From: an uncultured Bradyrhizobium sp.
GTDB taxonomy: Bacteria; Pseudomonadota; Alphaproteobacteria; Rhizobiales; Xanthobacteraceae
DNA: 64,000 nt
Direction of reading: 5' to 3'
Assembly: GCF_947648125.1 (NCBI RefSeq)
Contig: NZ_CANSMR010000020.1
Coordinates: 1 to 64,000, forward strand
This document shows positions 1 through 10,450 of the stretch, in pieces. The notes under the pieces were generated by a model. The model ran no database searches and was not told the origin of the DNA. It was given only the letters and a program-made list of their open reading frames with translations. Made by a program: the position numbers and the translations under genes. The stretch's first letter is position 1. The number at the start of each line of letters is the position of its first letter.

Positions 1-95
1 CCGCGATCCGGCAGAACTCCGGCCTGATCTCCGAGCAGATCCTTGCCGGCACGCCCGAGCGCGACGCCGAGGGCGAAGAGCCCGCCGACGAGTAA
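1..95 (+). CDS. recA: RecA recombinase, C-terminal fragment
   Basis: Only the last 30 codons are inside the window, read from base 3 to the TAA at 93-95. The peptide has a stretch reading [15 protein letters not shown] followed by a very acidic tail ([10 protein letters not shown]), which matches my recollection of the disordered acidic end of rhizobial RecA. RecA is the ATP-dependent strand-exchange protein of homologous recombination and the SOS response. The presence of alaS and icd a few kb downstream fits the recA-alaS-icd linkage known in Rhizobiales. The catalytic core lies outside the window, so the call rests on a short tail and synteny. Confidence 0.75.
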   Translation, partial: AIRQNSGLISEQILAGTPERDAEGEEPADE

Positions 96-101
96 GCGTC
101 A

Positions 102-148
102 AGCATGATCCGGAAAAGTGCGAAGCGGTTTTCCGAAAAGATCATGCT
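102..148. repeat. Palindromic repeat after recA
   Basis: The outer arms AGCATGATC (102-110) and GATCATGCT (140-148) are perfect inverted repeats. Inside them GGAAAA (112-117) faces TTTTCC (129-134). This type of AGCATGATC...GATCATGCT palindrome recurs in Bradyrhizobium genomes, from memory. It lies just downstream of the recA stop and could act as an mRNA 3'-end stabiliser. Confidence 0.7.
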
Positions 149-176
149 CAAACGATCAAATCATTTCGCTGCAAGC

Positions 177-228
177 GGGCGCTGAGGACGTTGAGTTGCC
201 GACGTCTTCGGCGCCCGTTTGGTTTTGT
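177..228 (+). terminator. Rho-independent terminator of recA
   Basis: A 15-base arm at 177-191 pairs with 202-216; the only two non-Watson-Crick positions form G-U wobbles in RNA. The loop is 10 bases and the stem is followed by the T-rich stretch GTTTGGTTTTG. It sits about 80 bases after the recA stop codon. Confidence 0.75.
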
Positions 229-253
229 AGCCGGTGTTCAGTGAGTTGAAGCG

Positions 254-1228
254 GTGAAGCGCCTGATCTTGGGTAATCCATCCGGGCTCGACCTGAAACG
301 CGCAGGTCTGGGCGACGCGGTGCTTCCGCTTTCATTTCGCTTCGCCTGGGGCGTGCTGCCTTCGTCACAAGAGCTGGCGGCCTATTTCAGCGTGCGAGCG
401 GGCCAGAAGCCGGGGAATCATTGGTCGGATTGGATTTCCCCGTCCGCGAAGCGCGCGACTTGGAAGGACCTCGCGTTCAACGATTATTGCCAGTCGTTCG
501 ACATCATCGAATTGTGGTTTGACCCTGATCCAAACGATCAGCTGCAGTTAATCTGGGTGCTCGACCAGTTTCATGCTCAGCCGGACATGTTAGCGAAGCT
601 GAAATTGCGTCTCGTCGGCTTCAGCCTGCTAACGATGGACCCGGCATGGCGCGGTTGGAACGAGGTCCCGCTGGCTAACATCCGACCTGTGGATATCGAG
701 ACCGCTAGCATATGCTGGCAGGCGTATCGGGCGACAACTCCGCAGACGTGTTTCGATGTGATGCACCGCGACCTGAGTGCGTTTCCCTTGCTGAGGCCGG
801 CTCTGCTTGATCTGCTTCGTGAGCTGCCATGGAGCAGATCTGGCCTTGGCGCGACCGAGATGCGGTTGCTGGAGCTAATCGCGGCAGGGTTCATGGGGAC
901 CAACGCGCTGTTCTACCTCCGCGGCTTTCGCCAGCGTGGCGTATTCAACGACATGGAAATCGGCAGGCTGCTCGAGGGCCTTGCGCATGGACCGCGGCCG
1001 GCGATCGCCGGGCTCGACGATGGCTTGCGCTCCATCGAGCCGGAGAATGCGAGAGCTCGCCTGGAGGCCTTTCAGCGAAGCCGCTTGTCGGTGACAGAGT
1101 TTGGCAAGGCGGTGCTCGCCCACAAGACGGACTTCACCGATCACAATCCGATCAATCGCTGGTGGGGCGGCACGCATCTCACCAACGAGAACCTCTGGCG
1201 CTGGAAGTCGGCGCTGGTCAAGCACTAG
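254..1228 (+). CDS. DUF1835-like protein, first of a tandem pair
   Basis: This encodes 324 aa of unknown function. It starts at GTG 254, the first possible start after an in-frame stop at 242. The N-terminus (MKRLILGNPSG) and the block ELWFDPDPNDQLQLIWVLDQ near residue 88 resemble DUF1835-type proteins, where an acidic WF(D/E)xDxxDQLQL motif is typical. The C-terminus has a tryptophan-rich conserved block (NPINRWWGGTHLTNENLWRW). No signal peptide or membrane segment is seen. The next gene is a clear paralogue 24 bases downstream, with the same beginning, middle motif and end, so this is a local duplication and the two are probably cotranscribed. The biochemical role is unknown. Confidence 0.8.
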   Translation: MKRLILGNPSGLDLKRAGLGDAVLPLSFRFAWGVLPSSQELAAYFSVRAGQKPGNHWSDWISPSAKRATWKDLAFNDYCQSFDIIELWFDPDPNDQLQLIWVLDQFHAQPDMLAKLKLRLVGFSLLTMDPAWRGWNEVPLANIRPVDIETASICWQAYRATTPQTCFDVMHRDLSAFPLLRPALLDLLRELPWSRSGLGATEMRLLELIAAGFMGTNALFYLRGFRQRGVFNDMEIGRLLEGLAHGPRPAIAGLDDGLRSIEPENARARLEAFQRSRLSVTEFGKAVLAHKTDFTDHNPINRWWGGTHLTNENLWRWKSALVKH

Positions 1229-1252
1229 TGTCCATTCGCGGTGTCGACTGTT

Positions 1253-2251
1253 ATGACCCGGCTCATCCTCACATTCACCGATAGCGGAGCGGGTGGCCTG
1301 AAGGCCGCACGGCTCGCCGATTGCGTTGTTGGCGTCGAGCAGCGGTTCGTTTGCGGAAAATTGCCGCCATCAAGCGAACTGGATGCCTTGTTCTCGCCGC
1401 GCGCGGCTTCGTATCGCGCCGGGGCTCATTGGCTGGACAATCTCACCGGCAGATTGCTTGAGGACGCGCATCGTCAGGGTCTCGGATTGATCGAATTTTG
1501 CGAGCGCTTCGATGCCGTCGATCTTTGGGGCGATCCCGATCCGAACTCACAACTGCAATTGATCTGGTTGCTGAATTACTTGCGCCCGCATGCGAGCGTC
1601 GCATCCAGGCTTGCGATATTGCAAGCTGATCTTATCATCGGCGAGCGAGAGCCGGCCGAATTGGCCGCATGGCAGCCGCGCCTCGCTCCCGTCCGAGGCC
1701 ATCAATTCGAAGTCGCCAGCGCTGCGTGGGCGGCTTGGGGTGCGTCAACGCCGGAAGCCTGGTTCAATCTGTTGACGCAGGAGCTGCGCGCGCTTCCGCA
1801 ATTGCGGAATTCAGTCGTCGCGCTGCTGGAAGAGCTCCCAGCGCGTGGCTCCGGGCTCGGCGCAACGGAAATGCGAATGCTGGAGCTGCTGTCAGCGGGA
1901 CAGGTCCATCCGTACGATCTGTTTCCCGGGCACGAGAAACCCAATACCCGGCGGACGTTCGGTTATTGGGAGACCGGGGCCCTGCTGGAGGGGCTGGCTC
2001 GATGTCCGATGCCTGCCATCTCGGGCCTCGACGAGGGGCCGTTCGATCTCGACATGCACGAGGACCCGGAACGTCACCAACGCTATAAGCGCAGCAGGCT
2101 CGCGTTGACCGGCCTCGGCAAGGCAATCGTCGCGGGCTCCGGCGACTTCAGCCAATACAATCCGATCCATCGTTGGTCGGGCGGCACCGAGCTGACCAAC
2201 GAGACGCTGTGGCGCTGGGACGCCGGGAGCCGCACCTTGGTCGCTCCGTAG
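1253..2251 (+). CDS. DUF1835-like protein, second of a tandem pair
   Basis: This encodes 332 aa and is a paralogue of the gene just upstream. Shared blocks are the start (MTRLIL versus MKRLIL), the acidic DLWGDPDPNSQLQLIWLLN motif, the GSGLGATEMRMLELLSAG segment near the middle, and the ending NPIHRWSGGTELTNETLWRW. ATG 1253 is chosen because it aligns with the paralogue's start; a GTG at 1241 in the same frame would add four residues. Neither has a good ribosome binding site. It has clearly diverged from its neighbour, so the duplication is not recent. Function unknown. Confidence 0.8.
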   Translation: MTRLILTFTDSGAGGLKAARLADCVVGVEQRFVCGKLPPSSELDALFSPRAASYRAGAHWLDNLTGRLLEDAHRQGLGLIEFCERFDAVDLWGDPDPNSQLQLIWLLNYLRPHASVASRLAILQADLIIGEREPAELAAWQPRLAPVRGHQFEVASAAWAAWGASTPEAWFNLLTQELRALPQLRNSVVALLEELPARGSGLGATEMRMLELLSAGQVHPYDLFPGHEKPNTRRTFGYWETGALLEGLARCPMPAISGLDEGPFDLDMHEDPERHQRYKRSRLALTGLGKAIVAGSGDFSQYNPIHRWSGGTELTNETLWRWDAGSRTLVAP

Positions 2252-2284
2252 GGCTAGCGACGCCGGCAGGCGCCGCGTGAATCC

Positions 2285-2716
2285 CTACGCCAGCGCTTTT
2301 TCTCGGCTCGCAATCAGCGCCCGCAGATCTTCCGTCACGGCGACCGACTGATGGGTCTTCTGGTCGGTCGCGACCCAGATGATCTCGCCGGTCGCGCGCA
2401 AATCCTCGGAGCCCTTGGCGAAGATCGCGAGTGTAAGCACGATCGAGGACCGGCCGATCCGCGCGACCCGCACGCAGACCTCGATGTCCTCGTCGAACCG
2501 GATCGGCGCCTTGTACTCGACGACCGACTTCACGGTGTGAAAGTCGATGCCGGTCCGTGCGACCTCGCCAAGATAGTCGTAACCGAGTGCGCGGAAATAT
2601 TCGGTGATGGCGGTGTCGAAATAGGTCAGGTAGTGCGCGTTGAACACCACGGCCTGCGCGTCGACCTCGGAATAGCGGACGCGAAACGGGAAATGAAACC
2701 AGTATTCCTCGCGCAT
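2285..2716 (-). CDS. Acyl-CoA thioesterase, YbgC/4HBT family
   Basis: This 143-aa hot-dog-fold protein is predicted to hydrolyse acyl-CoA thioesters in the cytosol. The family signature is near the N-terminus: VRYSEVDAQAVVFNAHYLTYFD, with Asp19 at the position of the catalytic Asp of the YbgC/4-hydroxybenzoyl-CoA thioesterase family. The usual helix follows (TAITEYFRALGYDY). Length matches the family. The ATG at 2716 has an AGGAGG box seven bases upstream. It lies downstream of gcvP on the same strand but is separated from it by a large inverted repeat, so coexpression with the glycine-cleavage genes is uncertain. Natural substrate unknown. Confidence 0.85.
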   Translation of the reverse strand: MREEYWFHFPFRVRYSEVDAQAVVFNAHYLTYFDTAITEYFRALGYDYLGEVARTGIDFHTVKSVVEYKAPIRFDEDIEVCVRVARIGRSSIVLTLAIFAKGSEDLRATGEIIWVATDQKTHQSVAVTEDLRALIASREKALA

Positions 2717-2794
2717 GGATCCTCCTGTCGCGGCTTTGTTCGCCGTCGTTTGCCCCCGGCCAGTGCGGACAATATGATAGCCGGATCGTAGATC

Positions 2795-2878
2795 GTAGGA
2801 TGGGTAGAGCGGAGCGAAACCCATCTTTCTCGCACGTGATTGGCAGTGATGGGTTTCGCTGCGCTCTACCCATCCTAC
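2795..2878. repeat. Long inverted repeat (REP-like) between gcvP and the thioesterase gene
   Basis: Two 31-base arms (2795-2825 and 2848-2878) are reverse complements with a single mismatch, separated by 22 bases. The arms contain GGATGGGTAGAGCG and CGAAACCCATC, a repeat sequence I associate with Bradyrhizobium intergenic regions. It would form a very stable hairpin after the gcvP stop. Confidence 0.85.
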
Positions 2879-2889
2879 AACATGGCCCG

Positions 2890-5763
2890 TTACTCCGCGG
2901 CTTGCGCGTAATCCTCGATCGGCGGGCACGAGCACACCAGATTGCGGTCGCCGTAGACATTGTCGACGCGGCCGACCGGGCTCCAGTATTTGTCGGACCG
3001 CGACACGCCGGCCGGGAAGCAACCCTCGGCGCGGGTGTAGGCCCGGTTCCAGGCGTCGTCGGCGATGTCGTGGACGGTGTGCGGCGCTTGGCGCAGCGGC
3101 GAGGCCTCGACCTTCCAGCGGCCCTTCTCGATCTCCGCGATCTCGCCCCGGATCGCGATCATCGCGTCGCAGAAGCGGTCGATCTCGAACTTCGATTCCG
3201 ACTCCGTCGGCTCGATCATCAGCGTGCCCGCCACCGGGAAGCTCATGGTCGGCGCGTGGAAGCCGTAGTCGATCAGCCGCTTGGCGATATCGTCGACAGT
3301 GACGCCGCTGGTCGTCTTCAGGGCGCGCGGGTCGACGATGCATTCATGGGCGACGCGGTCGCGGACGTTGCGATACAGCACGGGAAAGTGCGGCTGCAGC
3401 CGTGCGGCGATGTAGTTCGCGTTGAGGATCGCGATCTCAGTGGCGCGCGTGAGGCCTTCGCCTCCCATCATCAGGATGTAGATGTAGGAGATGGTCAGGA
3501 TCGACGCCGAGCCGAACGGCGCGGCCGACACCGGGCCGATGGCGTGCGCTGTCGCGCCGTCGGTTGCGGGATGACCGGGCAGATAGGGCGCAAGATGCGC
3601 CTTCACGCCGATCGGGCCCATGCCGGGGCCGCCGCCGCCATGCGGAATGCAGAAGGTCTTGTGCAGATTGAGATGGCTGACGTCGGCGCCGTAATCGCCG
3701 GGACGGGACAGCCCGACCTGTGCGTTCATGTTGGCGCCGTCGAGATAGACCTGACCGCCATGCGCGTGCACGATGTCGCAGATCTCGCTGATATGCTCCT
3801 CGAACACGCCGTGGGTCGACGGATAGGTGATCATGACAGCCGCGAGGTTGGCCGAGTGCTTCTCCGCCTTGGCGCGGAGATCGTTGACGTCGACGTCGCC
3901 GCGCGCATCGCACGCGACAACCACGACGTCCATGCCGACCATCGCGGCGGAGGCCGGATTGGTGCCGTGCGCGGAGGAGGGGATCAGGCAGACCTTGCGG
4001 TGCGGCTCGCCGCGCGCGAGATGATAACCCCGGATCGCAAGGAGCCCGGCATATTCGCCCTGCGCGCCGGAGTTTGGCTGCAGCGAGATCGCGTCATAGC
4101 CGGTGATGTCGCACAGCCACTGCTCCAGCCGCTTGAACAGCGCATGATAGCCCTTGGCCTGATCCGCGGGCGCGAACGGATGCAGATTGCCGAACGCCGG
4201 CCAGGTCAGCGGGATCATCTCGGTGGTGGCGTTGAGCTTCATCGTGCAGGAGCCGAGCGGGATCATCGCGCGGTCGAGCGCGAGGTCGCGGTCACTGAGC
4301 TTGCGCATGTAGCGCAGCAGCTCGGTCTCGGAGCGGTGGGTGTTGAACACCGGATGGGTGAGGAACGCGCTGGTGCGCCGCAGCTCCTTCGGCAGCGCCT
4401 CGCGTGCGGCCGCCTCGATCTCGGCAAAGCTGAGCTTGCCGCCGAACACGCGCCACACTGCCTCGACGGTCTCCGGCGTCGTGGTCTCGTCGAGTGCGAT
4501 GCCGAGCGTGGTCGCGCCGATGCGCAGATTGATCCGCTCCGCCTGCGCGCGGGAAACAATCTCGATCTGCTTCGCTCCGGCCTCGACCGTCACGGTGTCG
4601 AAGAACGCCTCGCTGGTCGGTGCAAAGCCGAGCTTGCGCAGGCCTGCGGCGAGCACGGTGGCGCGGCGATGCACGCCGCGTGCGATGTGGGTTAGGCCCT
4701 CGGGGCCGTGATACACCGCATACATCGAAGCGATCACGGCGAGCAGCACCTGCGCGGTGCAGATGTTGGAGGTCGCCTTCTCGCGGCGGATATGCTGCTC
4801 GCGGGTCTGCAGCGCGAGGCGATAGGCCGGTGCGCCACGCGAATCCACCGAAAGGCCGACGATGCGGCCGGGCAGCGAGCGCTTCAGCGTGTCGCGCACC
4901 GCCATGTAGGCGGCGTGCGGTCCGCCATAACCCATCGGCACGCCGAACCGCTGTGCCGAGCCGATTGCGATATCGGCGCCGAGTTCGCCGGGCGAGGTCA
5001 GCAGGGCCAGCGACAGCAGGTCCGCGGCGACGATCGCAAGCGCGCCCTTGGCGCGCAGTGATGCGATGGCCGGCCGGAGGTCGCGCACCGCGCCCGTCGT
5101 GCCCGGATATTGCAAGAGCGCGCCGAGCACGTCGGCGTTGTCGAGCTCGGTCAGGGGATCGCCGACCACCAGCGCCCAACCCAGCGGGGCGGCGCGTGTG
5201 CGCATCACCGCCAGCGTCTGCGGATGCACTTCCTTGTCGACGAAGAACACCTTCGCCTTCACCTGCGAGTGGCGCTCGGCGAGCGCCATCGCTTCGGCCG
5301 CCGCGGTCGCCTCGTCGAGCAGCGAGGCGTTGGCGACGTCGAGCCCGGTGAGGTCGCAGATCATGGTCTGGAAGTTGAACAGGGCTTCGAGCCGGCCCTG
5401 GCTGATCTCCGGCTGATACGGCGTATAGGCGGTGTACCAGGCCGGGTTCTCCAGGATGTTGCGCTGGATCACCGCGGGCAGGATGGTGCCGGAATAGCCC
5501 TGGCCGATCAGCGAGGTGAACACCTGGTTCTGCGCGGCGAGCTCGCTCATATGCGTGAGCGCTTCGGTCTCGCTCAGCGCCCGGCCGAGATCGAGCGGCG
5601 CCTTCTGAAGGATCGACGCCGGCAGCGTCTCATTCATCAGCGCCTGCAGGCTCGCGGCGCCGACCGTTTCCAGCATCGCGTTGATGTCGCGCGGTGACGG
5701 TCCGATGTGGCGGCGGACGAAATCGGTGGCGGCTTCGTTGATCGGCTTGAAGGGCGCGTTCAT
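2890..5763 (-). CDS. gcvP: Glycine dehydrogenase (decarboxylating), P protein
   Basis: This 957-aa single-chain P protein is the PLP enzyme that decarboxylates glycine and passes the aminomethyl group to lipoyl-GcvH. The N-terminus [17 protein letters not shown] is typical. The PLP-binding lysine is in [16 protein letters not shown] (Lys702 by coordinate), with the glycine-rich loop right after it. Length matches the fused (non-split) bacterial/mitochondrial form. The start is ATG 5763, giving MNAPFKPIN, with AAGGATC upstream; a longer reading frame continues upstream but has no support. It is the last gene of gcvT-gcvH-gcvP, 22 bases after gcvH, and is expected to be controlled by the glycine riboswitch ahead of gcvT. 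Confidence 0.97.
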   Translation of the reverse strand: MNAPFKPINEAATDFVRRHIGPSPRDINAMLETVGAASLQALMNETLPASILQKAPLDLGRALSETEALTHMSELAAQNQVFTSLIGQGYSGTILPAVIQRNILENPAWYTAYTPYQPEISQGRLEALFNFQTMICDLTGLDVANASLLDEATAAAEAMALAERHSQVKAKVFFVDKEVHPQTLAVMRTRAAPLGWALVVGDPLTELDNADVLGALLQYPGTTGAVRDLRPAIASLRAKGALAIVAADLLSLALLTSPGELGADIAIGSAQRFGVPMGYGGPHAAYMAVRDTLKRSLPGRIVGLSVDSRGAPAYRLALQTREQHIRREKATSNICTAQVLLAVIASMYAVYHGPEGLTHIARGVHRRATVLAAGLRKLGFAPTSEAFFDTVTVEAGAKQIEIVSRAQAERINLRIGATTLGIALDETTTPETVEAVWRVFGGKLSFAEIEAAAREALPKELRRTSAFLTHPVFNTHRSETELLRYMRKLSDRDLALDRAMIPLGSCTMKLNATTEMIPLTWPAFGNLHPFAPADQAKGYHALFKRLEQWLCDITGYDAISLQPNSGAQGEYAGLLAIRGYHLARGEPHRKVCLIPSSAHGTNPASAAMVGMDVVVVACDARGDVDVNDLRAKAEKHSANLAAVMITYPSTHGVFEEHISEICDIVHAHGGQVYLDGANMNAQVGLSRPGDYGADVSHLNLHKTFCIPHGGGGPGMGPIGVKAHLAPYLPGHPATDGATAHAIGPVSAAPFGSASILTISYIYILMMGGEGLTRATEIAILNANYIAARLQPHFPVLYRNVRDRVAHECIVDPRALKTTSGVTVDDIAKRLIDYGFHAPTMSFPVAGTLMIEPTESESKFEIDRFCDAMIAIRGEIAEIEKGRWKVEASPLRQAPHTVHDIADDAWNRAYTRAEGCFPAGVSRSDKYWSPVGRVDNVYGDRNLVCSCPPIEDYAQAAE

Positions 5764-5785
5764 GGGCAGATCCTTGGGGTGATCC

Positions 5786-6151
5786 TCAGGCGGTGTGTGC
5801 GGCGTAGGCGGCCTCATCCATCAGGCCGCCGAGCTCGCTCTTGTCGGCAATCTTCAGCTTGAAGAACCAGGCCTTGCCGCCGGCATCCGAATTGACCAGC
5901 GCGGGCTCGGCCGCGAGTGCCTCGTTGACCTCGATCACGTCGCCGGTGATCGGCGCGTAGACGTCGGAGGCGGCCTTGACGGATTCGACGACGGCGGCGG
6001 CCTCGGCCTTCTTCAGGCTGCGGCCGACCTTGGGCAGTTCGACGAACACGACGTCGCCAAGCTGCGATTGCGCGTAATCGGTGATGCCGATCGTGGCGAC
6101 GTCGCCCTCGATGCGGAGCCATTCGTGGTCGGACGTGTACAGCGTCGTCAT
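5786..6151 (-). CDS. gcvH: Glycine cleavage system H protein
   Basis: This 121-aa lipoyl carrier shuttles the aminomethyl intermediate between the P, T and L proteins. The lipoylation motif [17 protein letters not shown] is intact, with Lys59 as the predicted modified residue. The N-terminus [21 protein letters not shown] is diagnostic. The ATG at 6151 has AAAGGATCG upstream. It sits between gcvT (19 bases upstream) and gcvP (22 bases downstream) on the same strand, so the three are one transcription unit. The L protein (lipoamide dehydrogenase) is not in this window, as usual because it is shared with other complexes. Confidence 0.97.
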   Translation of the reverse strand: MTTLYTSDHEWLRIEGDVATIGITDYAQSQLGDVVFVELPKVGRSLKKAEAAAVVESVKAASDVYAPITGDVIEVNEALAAEPALVNSDAGGKAWFFKLKIADKSELGGLMDEAAYAAHTA

Positions 6152-6170
6152 GGGATCGATCCTTTGGCGT

Positions 6171-7316
6171 TTAGCGTTTGTAGGTATTGGGAACGAAGGG
6201 CGTGGCGGCGACCTTGAGCGGCAGTCGTTGGCCGCGCACCTCGGCGAAAACGGTGGTGTCGAGCGCGGAAAGGGATGTCGGCAGATAGCCCATCGCAACC
6301 GGCGCATTGAGGCTCGGGCCGAAGCCGCCCGAGGTCACCTTGCCGATTGGTTCGGTCGAGGTCGGATCGGCGAACAGGGCAGCGCCCTCGCGCACCGGCG
6401 CACGGCCATCGGGCTTCAGGCCGACACGGCGGCGAGCGGCGCCATCGGCGAATTGTGCGAGAATCCTGTCGGCGCCCGGAAAACCGCCGGCGCGGGCGCC
6501 GCCGCTGCGGCGAACCTTCTGCACCGACCATTCCAGCGCGCCTTCGACCGGCGTCGTCGTGGTGTCGATGTCATGACCATAGAGGCAAAGCCCGGCCTCG
6601 AGCCGCAGGCTGTCGCGCGCGCCGAGCCCGATCGGCAGCACGTCGGGATTGTCCAAGAGGGCAGTGACCAGGGCTTCCGCCTTGTCAGCGGGCACGGAAA
6701 TCTCAAAACCGTCCTCGCCGGTGTAGCCGGAGCGCGAGACGAAGCAGTCGATGTCGGCGACGCGGCGCGGACCGCCGTCCATGAATTTCATCGAACTGAC
6801 ATCTGCACAAAGTTTCGCCAGCGCCGATTCGGCCTTCGGCCCCTGCAATGCGATCAGCGCGCGGTCGGCCAGCGACACGATCTCGCAAGCTTCCGAGAGA
6901 TGCGCGCGCAGATGCGCCTCGTCCTCGGCCTTGCAGGCGGCGTTGACCACCAGAAACAGGTGATCGCCGAAATTCGCCACCATCAGGTCGTCGAGCAGGC
7001 CGCCGTCGTCGTTGGTGAATTGCGCGTAGCGCTGCCGTCCCGGCGCGATGCCGACAATGTCCTGCGGCACCAGTTTTTCCAGCGCGAGCGCTGCGTCACC
7101 GACCTTGCCGGACTTGGCCCTCAGCACGAGCTGTCCCATATGGGACACGTCGAACAGGCCGGCTTCCTTGCGGGTGTGCAGGTGCTCCTTCAGCACGCCG
7201 GCCGTGTATTGCACCGGCATGTCGTAGCCGGCGAACGGCACCATCTTGGCGCCGCGCGCCAGATGCAGCGCGTGCAGCGGGGTCTGTTTCAGCGGAGAGG
7301 TTTCGCGCGCAAGCAT
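6171..7316 (-). CDS. gcvT: Aminomethyltransferase, glycine cleavage T protein
   Basis: This 381-aa tetrahydrofolate-dependent enzyme releases ammonia and forms 5,10-methylene-THF from the GcvH-bound intermediate. Recognisable segments are [29 protein letters not shown] near the start, FDVSHMGQ, the [11 protein letters not shown] block in the middle, and [21 protein letters not shown] toward the C-terminus. ATG 7316 is used; a GTG lies directly before it at 7319. It is the first gene of the gcv operon and its 5' leader holds a tandem glycine riboswitch. Expression is therefore expected to rise with glycine. Confidence 0.97.
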   Translation of the reverse strand: MLARETSPLKQTPLHALHLARGAKMVPFAGYDMPVQYTAGVLKEHLHTRKEAGLFDVSHMGQLVLRAKSGKVGDAALALEKLVPQDIVGIAPGRQRYAQFTNDDGGLLDDLMVANFGDHLFLVVNAACKAEDEAHLRAHLSEACEIVSLADRALIALQGPKAESALAKLCADVSSMKFMDGGPRRVADIDCFVSRSGYTGEDGFEISVPADKAEALVTALLDNPDVLPIGLGARDSLRLEAGLCLYGHDIDTTTTPVEGALEWSVQKVRRSGGARAGGFPGADRILAQFADGAARRRVGLKPDGRAPVREGAALFADPTSTEPIGKVTSGGFGPSLNAPVAMGYLPTSLSALDTTVFAEVRGQRLPLKVAATPFVPNTYKR

Positions 7317-7383
7317 CACAGGGCCCTCGCGGTTCCCGCCGGGGACCTATTTCCCCTTGAGAAACCTGCAGAAAGCCCCATCT

Positions 7384-7540
7384 GTCGCTGTGCCTGAGAG
7401 TATTATCCCGTCGGCGGACGCATCGGGGAGAACCCCAGCGCCTCTTTCCAGATGTCAGACGTCACGCGGTCCTTTTGCCTGAGAGTTTCCGGGGCGGTTG
7501 CTCCTTCGGCGCCGGCGGTAAGGCCGGTCTCTCCCGACGT
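7384..7540 (-). ncRNA. Tandem glycine riboswitch in the gcvT leader
   Basis: Read on the minus strand, the leader has two consecutive glycine-aptamer cores. The first (about 7540-7465) has GGGAGAGACC, GCCGAAGGAGCAA and ACTCTCAGGCAAAAGGAC in canonical order. The second (about 7450-7385) begins TCTGGAAAGAGGCG and ends ATACTCTCAGGC, with CGACGGGATAAT where the first aptamer has CGAAGGAGCAA. The gcvT start is about 70 bases downstream. Tandem glycine aptamers ahead of gcvT are well established and activate the operon when glycine is abundant. The expression platform was not folded. Confidence 0.92.
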
Positions 7541-7748
7541 GACTAATAACAGGTAGGTAGAAAACACGGCGCCACCAAGACTGTCAACGCAGCTGCAACA
7601 ACTATCCAATGGGCTTTGTGCTGCCGCGGCAAGCCCATGATCCGCCTGCACAGTTTCTGGACACCGCAGCTGGCAATGTCTAAAAGCGTTCGGCCGGAAA
7701 ATGACGCCTTTTTGCGGCTGGCCGGCCCCTTTTTCCGATTGGATGAAC

Positions 7749-10436
7749 ATGAGCAGCGTCAACGACATCAGGTCGACATTTCTGAACTTCTTCAAGGAGA
7801 ACGGCCACGAGATCGTGGCGTCGTCGCCGCTGGTACCGCGCAACGACCCGACCCTGATGTTCACCAATGCCGGCATGGTGCAGTTCAAGAACGTCTTCAC
7901 CGGCGTCGAAAAGCGCGGCTATCAGCGCGCCACGACGTCGCAGAAGTGCGTGCGCGCCGGCGGCAAGCATAACGACCTCGACAATGTCGGCTACACCGCG
8001 CGCCATCTCACCTTCTTCGAGATGCTCGGCAACTTCTCGTTCGGCGACTATTTCAAGGAGCGCGCGATCGAGCTGGCCTGGAACCTGATCACCAAGGATT
8101 TCGGGCTGAAGAAGGACAAGCTGCTCGTCACCGTCTACCACACCGACGACGAGGCGGCCGGCTACTGGAAGAAGATCGCGGGCTTCTCGGACGACCGCAT
8201 CATCCGCATCGCGACCTCGGACAATTTCTGGGCGATGGGCGATACCGGCCCGTGCGGTCCGTGCTCGGAAATCTTCATCGATCGCGGCGAGCACATCTGG
8301 GGCGGACCTCCGGGCAGCCCGGAAGAGGACGGCGATCGCTTCCTCGAATTCTGGAATCTGGTGTTCATGCAGTACGAGCAGGTGACGAAGGAGGAGCGCG
8401 TGGCGCTGCCGCGTCCCTCGATCGACACCGGCATGGGGCTGGAGCGCATGGCCTGCATCCTGCAGGGCGTCGAGAGCGTGTTCGAAACCGACCTGTTCCG
8501 CCATTTGATCGATGCGGCTGCATCGGCCCTCGGCCATGGGCCGAACGCGCAGAACGTGGCGTCGTACCGGGTGATCGCCGACCATCTGCGCTCCTCGGCG
8601 TTCCTGATTGCCGACGGCGTGCTGCCGTCGAACGAGGGCCGCGGCTATGTGCTGCGCCGGATCATGCGCCGCGCGATGCGCCATGCGCAGCTGCTCGGCG
8701 CCAGCGAGCCGCTGATGCATCGCCTGGTCTGGGCGCTGGTGCGCGAGATGGGCCAGGCCTATCCGGACCTGGTGCGCGCGGAGAAGCTGATCGAGGAGAC
8801 GTTGCAGCTGGAAGAGACCCGCTTCCGCAAGACTCTGGTGCGCGGCCTGTCGATCCTCGACGAGAAGAGCGCCAGCCTCAAGAAGGGCGACATGTTCGAC
8901 GGCGACACCGCGTTCACGCTGTACGACACTTATGGATTCCCGCTGGACCTGACGCAGGACGCGCTGAAGTCGCGCGGCATCAGCGTCGACCAGGCCTCGT
9001 TCACCGACGCGATGAACCGTCAGCGCGAGAAGGCACGTGCCTCCTGGGCCGGCTCCGGCGAGGCGGCCACCGAGACCATCTGGTTCCCGCTGCGCGAGAA
9101 GCTCGGCGCGACCGAATTCCTCGGCTATGAGACCGAGAGCGCGGAAGGCGTGGTAACGGCGCTGGTCAAGGATGGCGCCGAGGTCGACGGCCTCAAGGCC
9201 GGCGAGAGCGGCGCGATCGTGCTGAACCAGACGCCGTTCTATGCCGAGTCCGGCGGTCAGGTCGGCGACGTCGGCATCCTCACGGGCGAGGGCGTCAAGT
9301 TCCGCGTCACCGACATGCAGAAGAAGGCCGGCGACCTGTTCGTGCATGTCGGCACGGTGGAGCAGGGCACCTTGAGCGTCGGCACCGCGCTGCAACTCGA
9401 GGTCGACCACGCCAGGCGTTCGTCGATCCGCGCCAACCACTCGGCGACGCACCTGTTGCACGAGGCGCTGCGCCAGGTGCTCGGCGATCACATCGCCCAG
9501 CGCGGCTCGCTGGTCGCGCCCGATCGCCTGCGCTTCGATTTCGTGCATCCGAAGCCGATCACGCCGGAAGAACTCGCCCGGGTCGAGGACATCGCCAACG
9601 ATGTCGTGCTGGAGAATGACGAGGTGACGACCCGCATCATGGGGGTCGACGACGCCCGCGAGGCCGGTGCGCGCGCGCTATTCGGCGAGAAATACGGCGA
9701 CGAGGTTCGCGTGGTCTCGATGGGCAAGAGCGCCCGCGAGCACGGCCAGAACGCGCTCGGCTGGTCGGTCGAGCTCTGCGGCGGCACCCATGTCCGCCGC
9801 ACCGGCGACATCGGCCTGATTTCGGTGACCGGCGAGAGCGCGGTCGCCTCCGGCGTCCGCCGCATCGAGGCCCTGACCGGACATCATGCGCGCAAGCACG
9901 CCAATGACACCATGACGCTGGCGAAGACCGCGGCGGCCGAGCTGCGCACCTCGATCGAGGACGTGCCGGCGCGCATCGCAGCCCTGATGGAGGAGCGCAA
10001 GAAGCTCGAGCGCGACCTGTCGGATGCCCGCAAGAAGCTCGCGATGGGCGGCGGTTCGTCGTCGAACGGTGCTGCCTCCGGCGTTCGCGAGGTCGGCAAC
10101 GTCAAGCTGCTCGCGCGCGCGGTCGAGGGCGTCGAGACCAAGGATCTGAAGAGCCTGGTCGACGACGGCAAGAAGCAGATCGGCTCGGGCGTGGTGGCGA
10201 TCGTCGGCGTCACCGAGGACGGCAAGGCCGGCATCGTGGTCGGCGTTACCGCCGATCTCACCTCGCGCTTCAATGCGGTCGAGCTGGTGCGCAAGGGCTC
10301 CGAGGTGCTCGGCGGCAAGGGCGGCGGCGGCCGGCCCGACATGGCGCAGGCCGGCGGCCCCGATGGCGCCAAGGCGGACGCCGCGCTGTCGGCGATCGAA
10401 CAGGCCATGACTCAACAGGCATCGGCCGGCGCCTGA
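7749..10436 (+). CDS. alaS: Alanyl-tRNA synthetase
   Basis: This 895-aa class II synthetase charges tRNA-Ala and edits mischarged tRNA. The N-terminal catalytic domain starts with [24 protein letters not shown] and includes [13 protein letters not shown] and [12 protein letters not shown]. The editing domain has the zinc-ligand motif [12 protein letters not shown] and later [13 protein letters not shown]. The C-Ala end ([16 protein letters not shown]) is intact. Start ATG 7749 (MSSVNDIRS) matches family starts; an in-frame ATG lies six bases earlier and the ribosome binding site is weak. It is divergent from gcvT; the shared 200-base region carries the riboswitch on the other strand. A channel gene follows after 14 bases. 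Confidence 0.97.
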   Translation: MSSVNDIRSTFLNFFKENGHEIVASSPLVPRNDPTLMFTNAGMVQFKNVFTGVEKRGYQRATTSQKCVRAGGKHNDLDNVGYTARHLTFFEMLGNFSFGDYFKERAIELAWNLITKDFGLKKDKLLVTVYHTDDEAAGYWKKIAGFSDDRIIRIATSDNFWAMGDTGPCGPCSEIFIDRGEHIWGGPPGSPEEDGDRFLEFWNLVFMQYEQVTKEERVALPRPSIDTGMGLERMACILQGVESVFETDLFRHLIDAAASALGHGPNAQNVASYRVIADHLRSSAFLIADGVLPSNEGRGYVLRRIMRRAMRHAQLLGASEPLMHRLVWALVREMGQAYPDLVRAEKLIEETLQLEETRFRKTLVRGLSILDEKSASLKKGDMFDGDTAFTLYDTYGFPLDLTQDALKSRGISVDQASFTDAMNRQREKARASWAGSGEAATETIWFPLREKLGATEFLGYETESAEGVVTALVKDGAEVDGLKAGESGAIVLNQTPFYAESGGQVGDVGILTGEGVKFRVTDMQKKAGDLFVHVGTVEQGTLSVGTALQLEVDHARRSSIRANHSATHLLHEALRQVLGDHIAQRGSLVAPDRLRFDFVHPKPITPEELARVEDIANDVVLENDEVTTRIMGVDDAREAGARALFGEKYGDEVRVVSMGKSAREHGQNALGWSVELCGGTHVRRTGDIGLISVTGESAVASGVRRIEALTGHHARKHANDTMTLAKTAAAELRTSIEDVPARIAALMEERKKLERDLSDARKKLAMGGGSSSNGAASGVREVGNVKLLARAVEGVETKDLKSLVDDGKKQIGSGVVAIVGVTEDGKAGIVVGVTADLTSRFNAVELVRKGSEVLGGKGGGGRPDMAQAGGPDGAKADAALSAIEQAMTQQASAGA

Positions 10437-10450
10437 CGGAGAGGCTGATC

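Noticed and set aside
2800-4695. 631-codon open frame on the plus strand
   Set aside because: It is the antisense shadow of gcvP. It has no start context, is very rich in Arg/Ala/Asp, and no family is recognised, while gcvP on the other strand is certain.
7680-9548. 622-codon open frame on the minus strand
   Set aside because: Antisense shadow of alaS, a common GC-rich artefact; composition is unlike a real protein.
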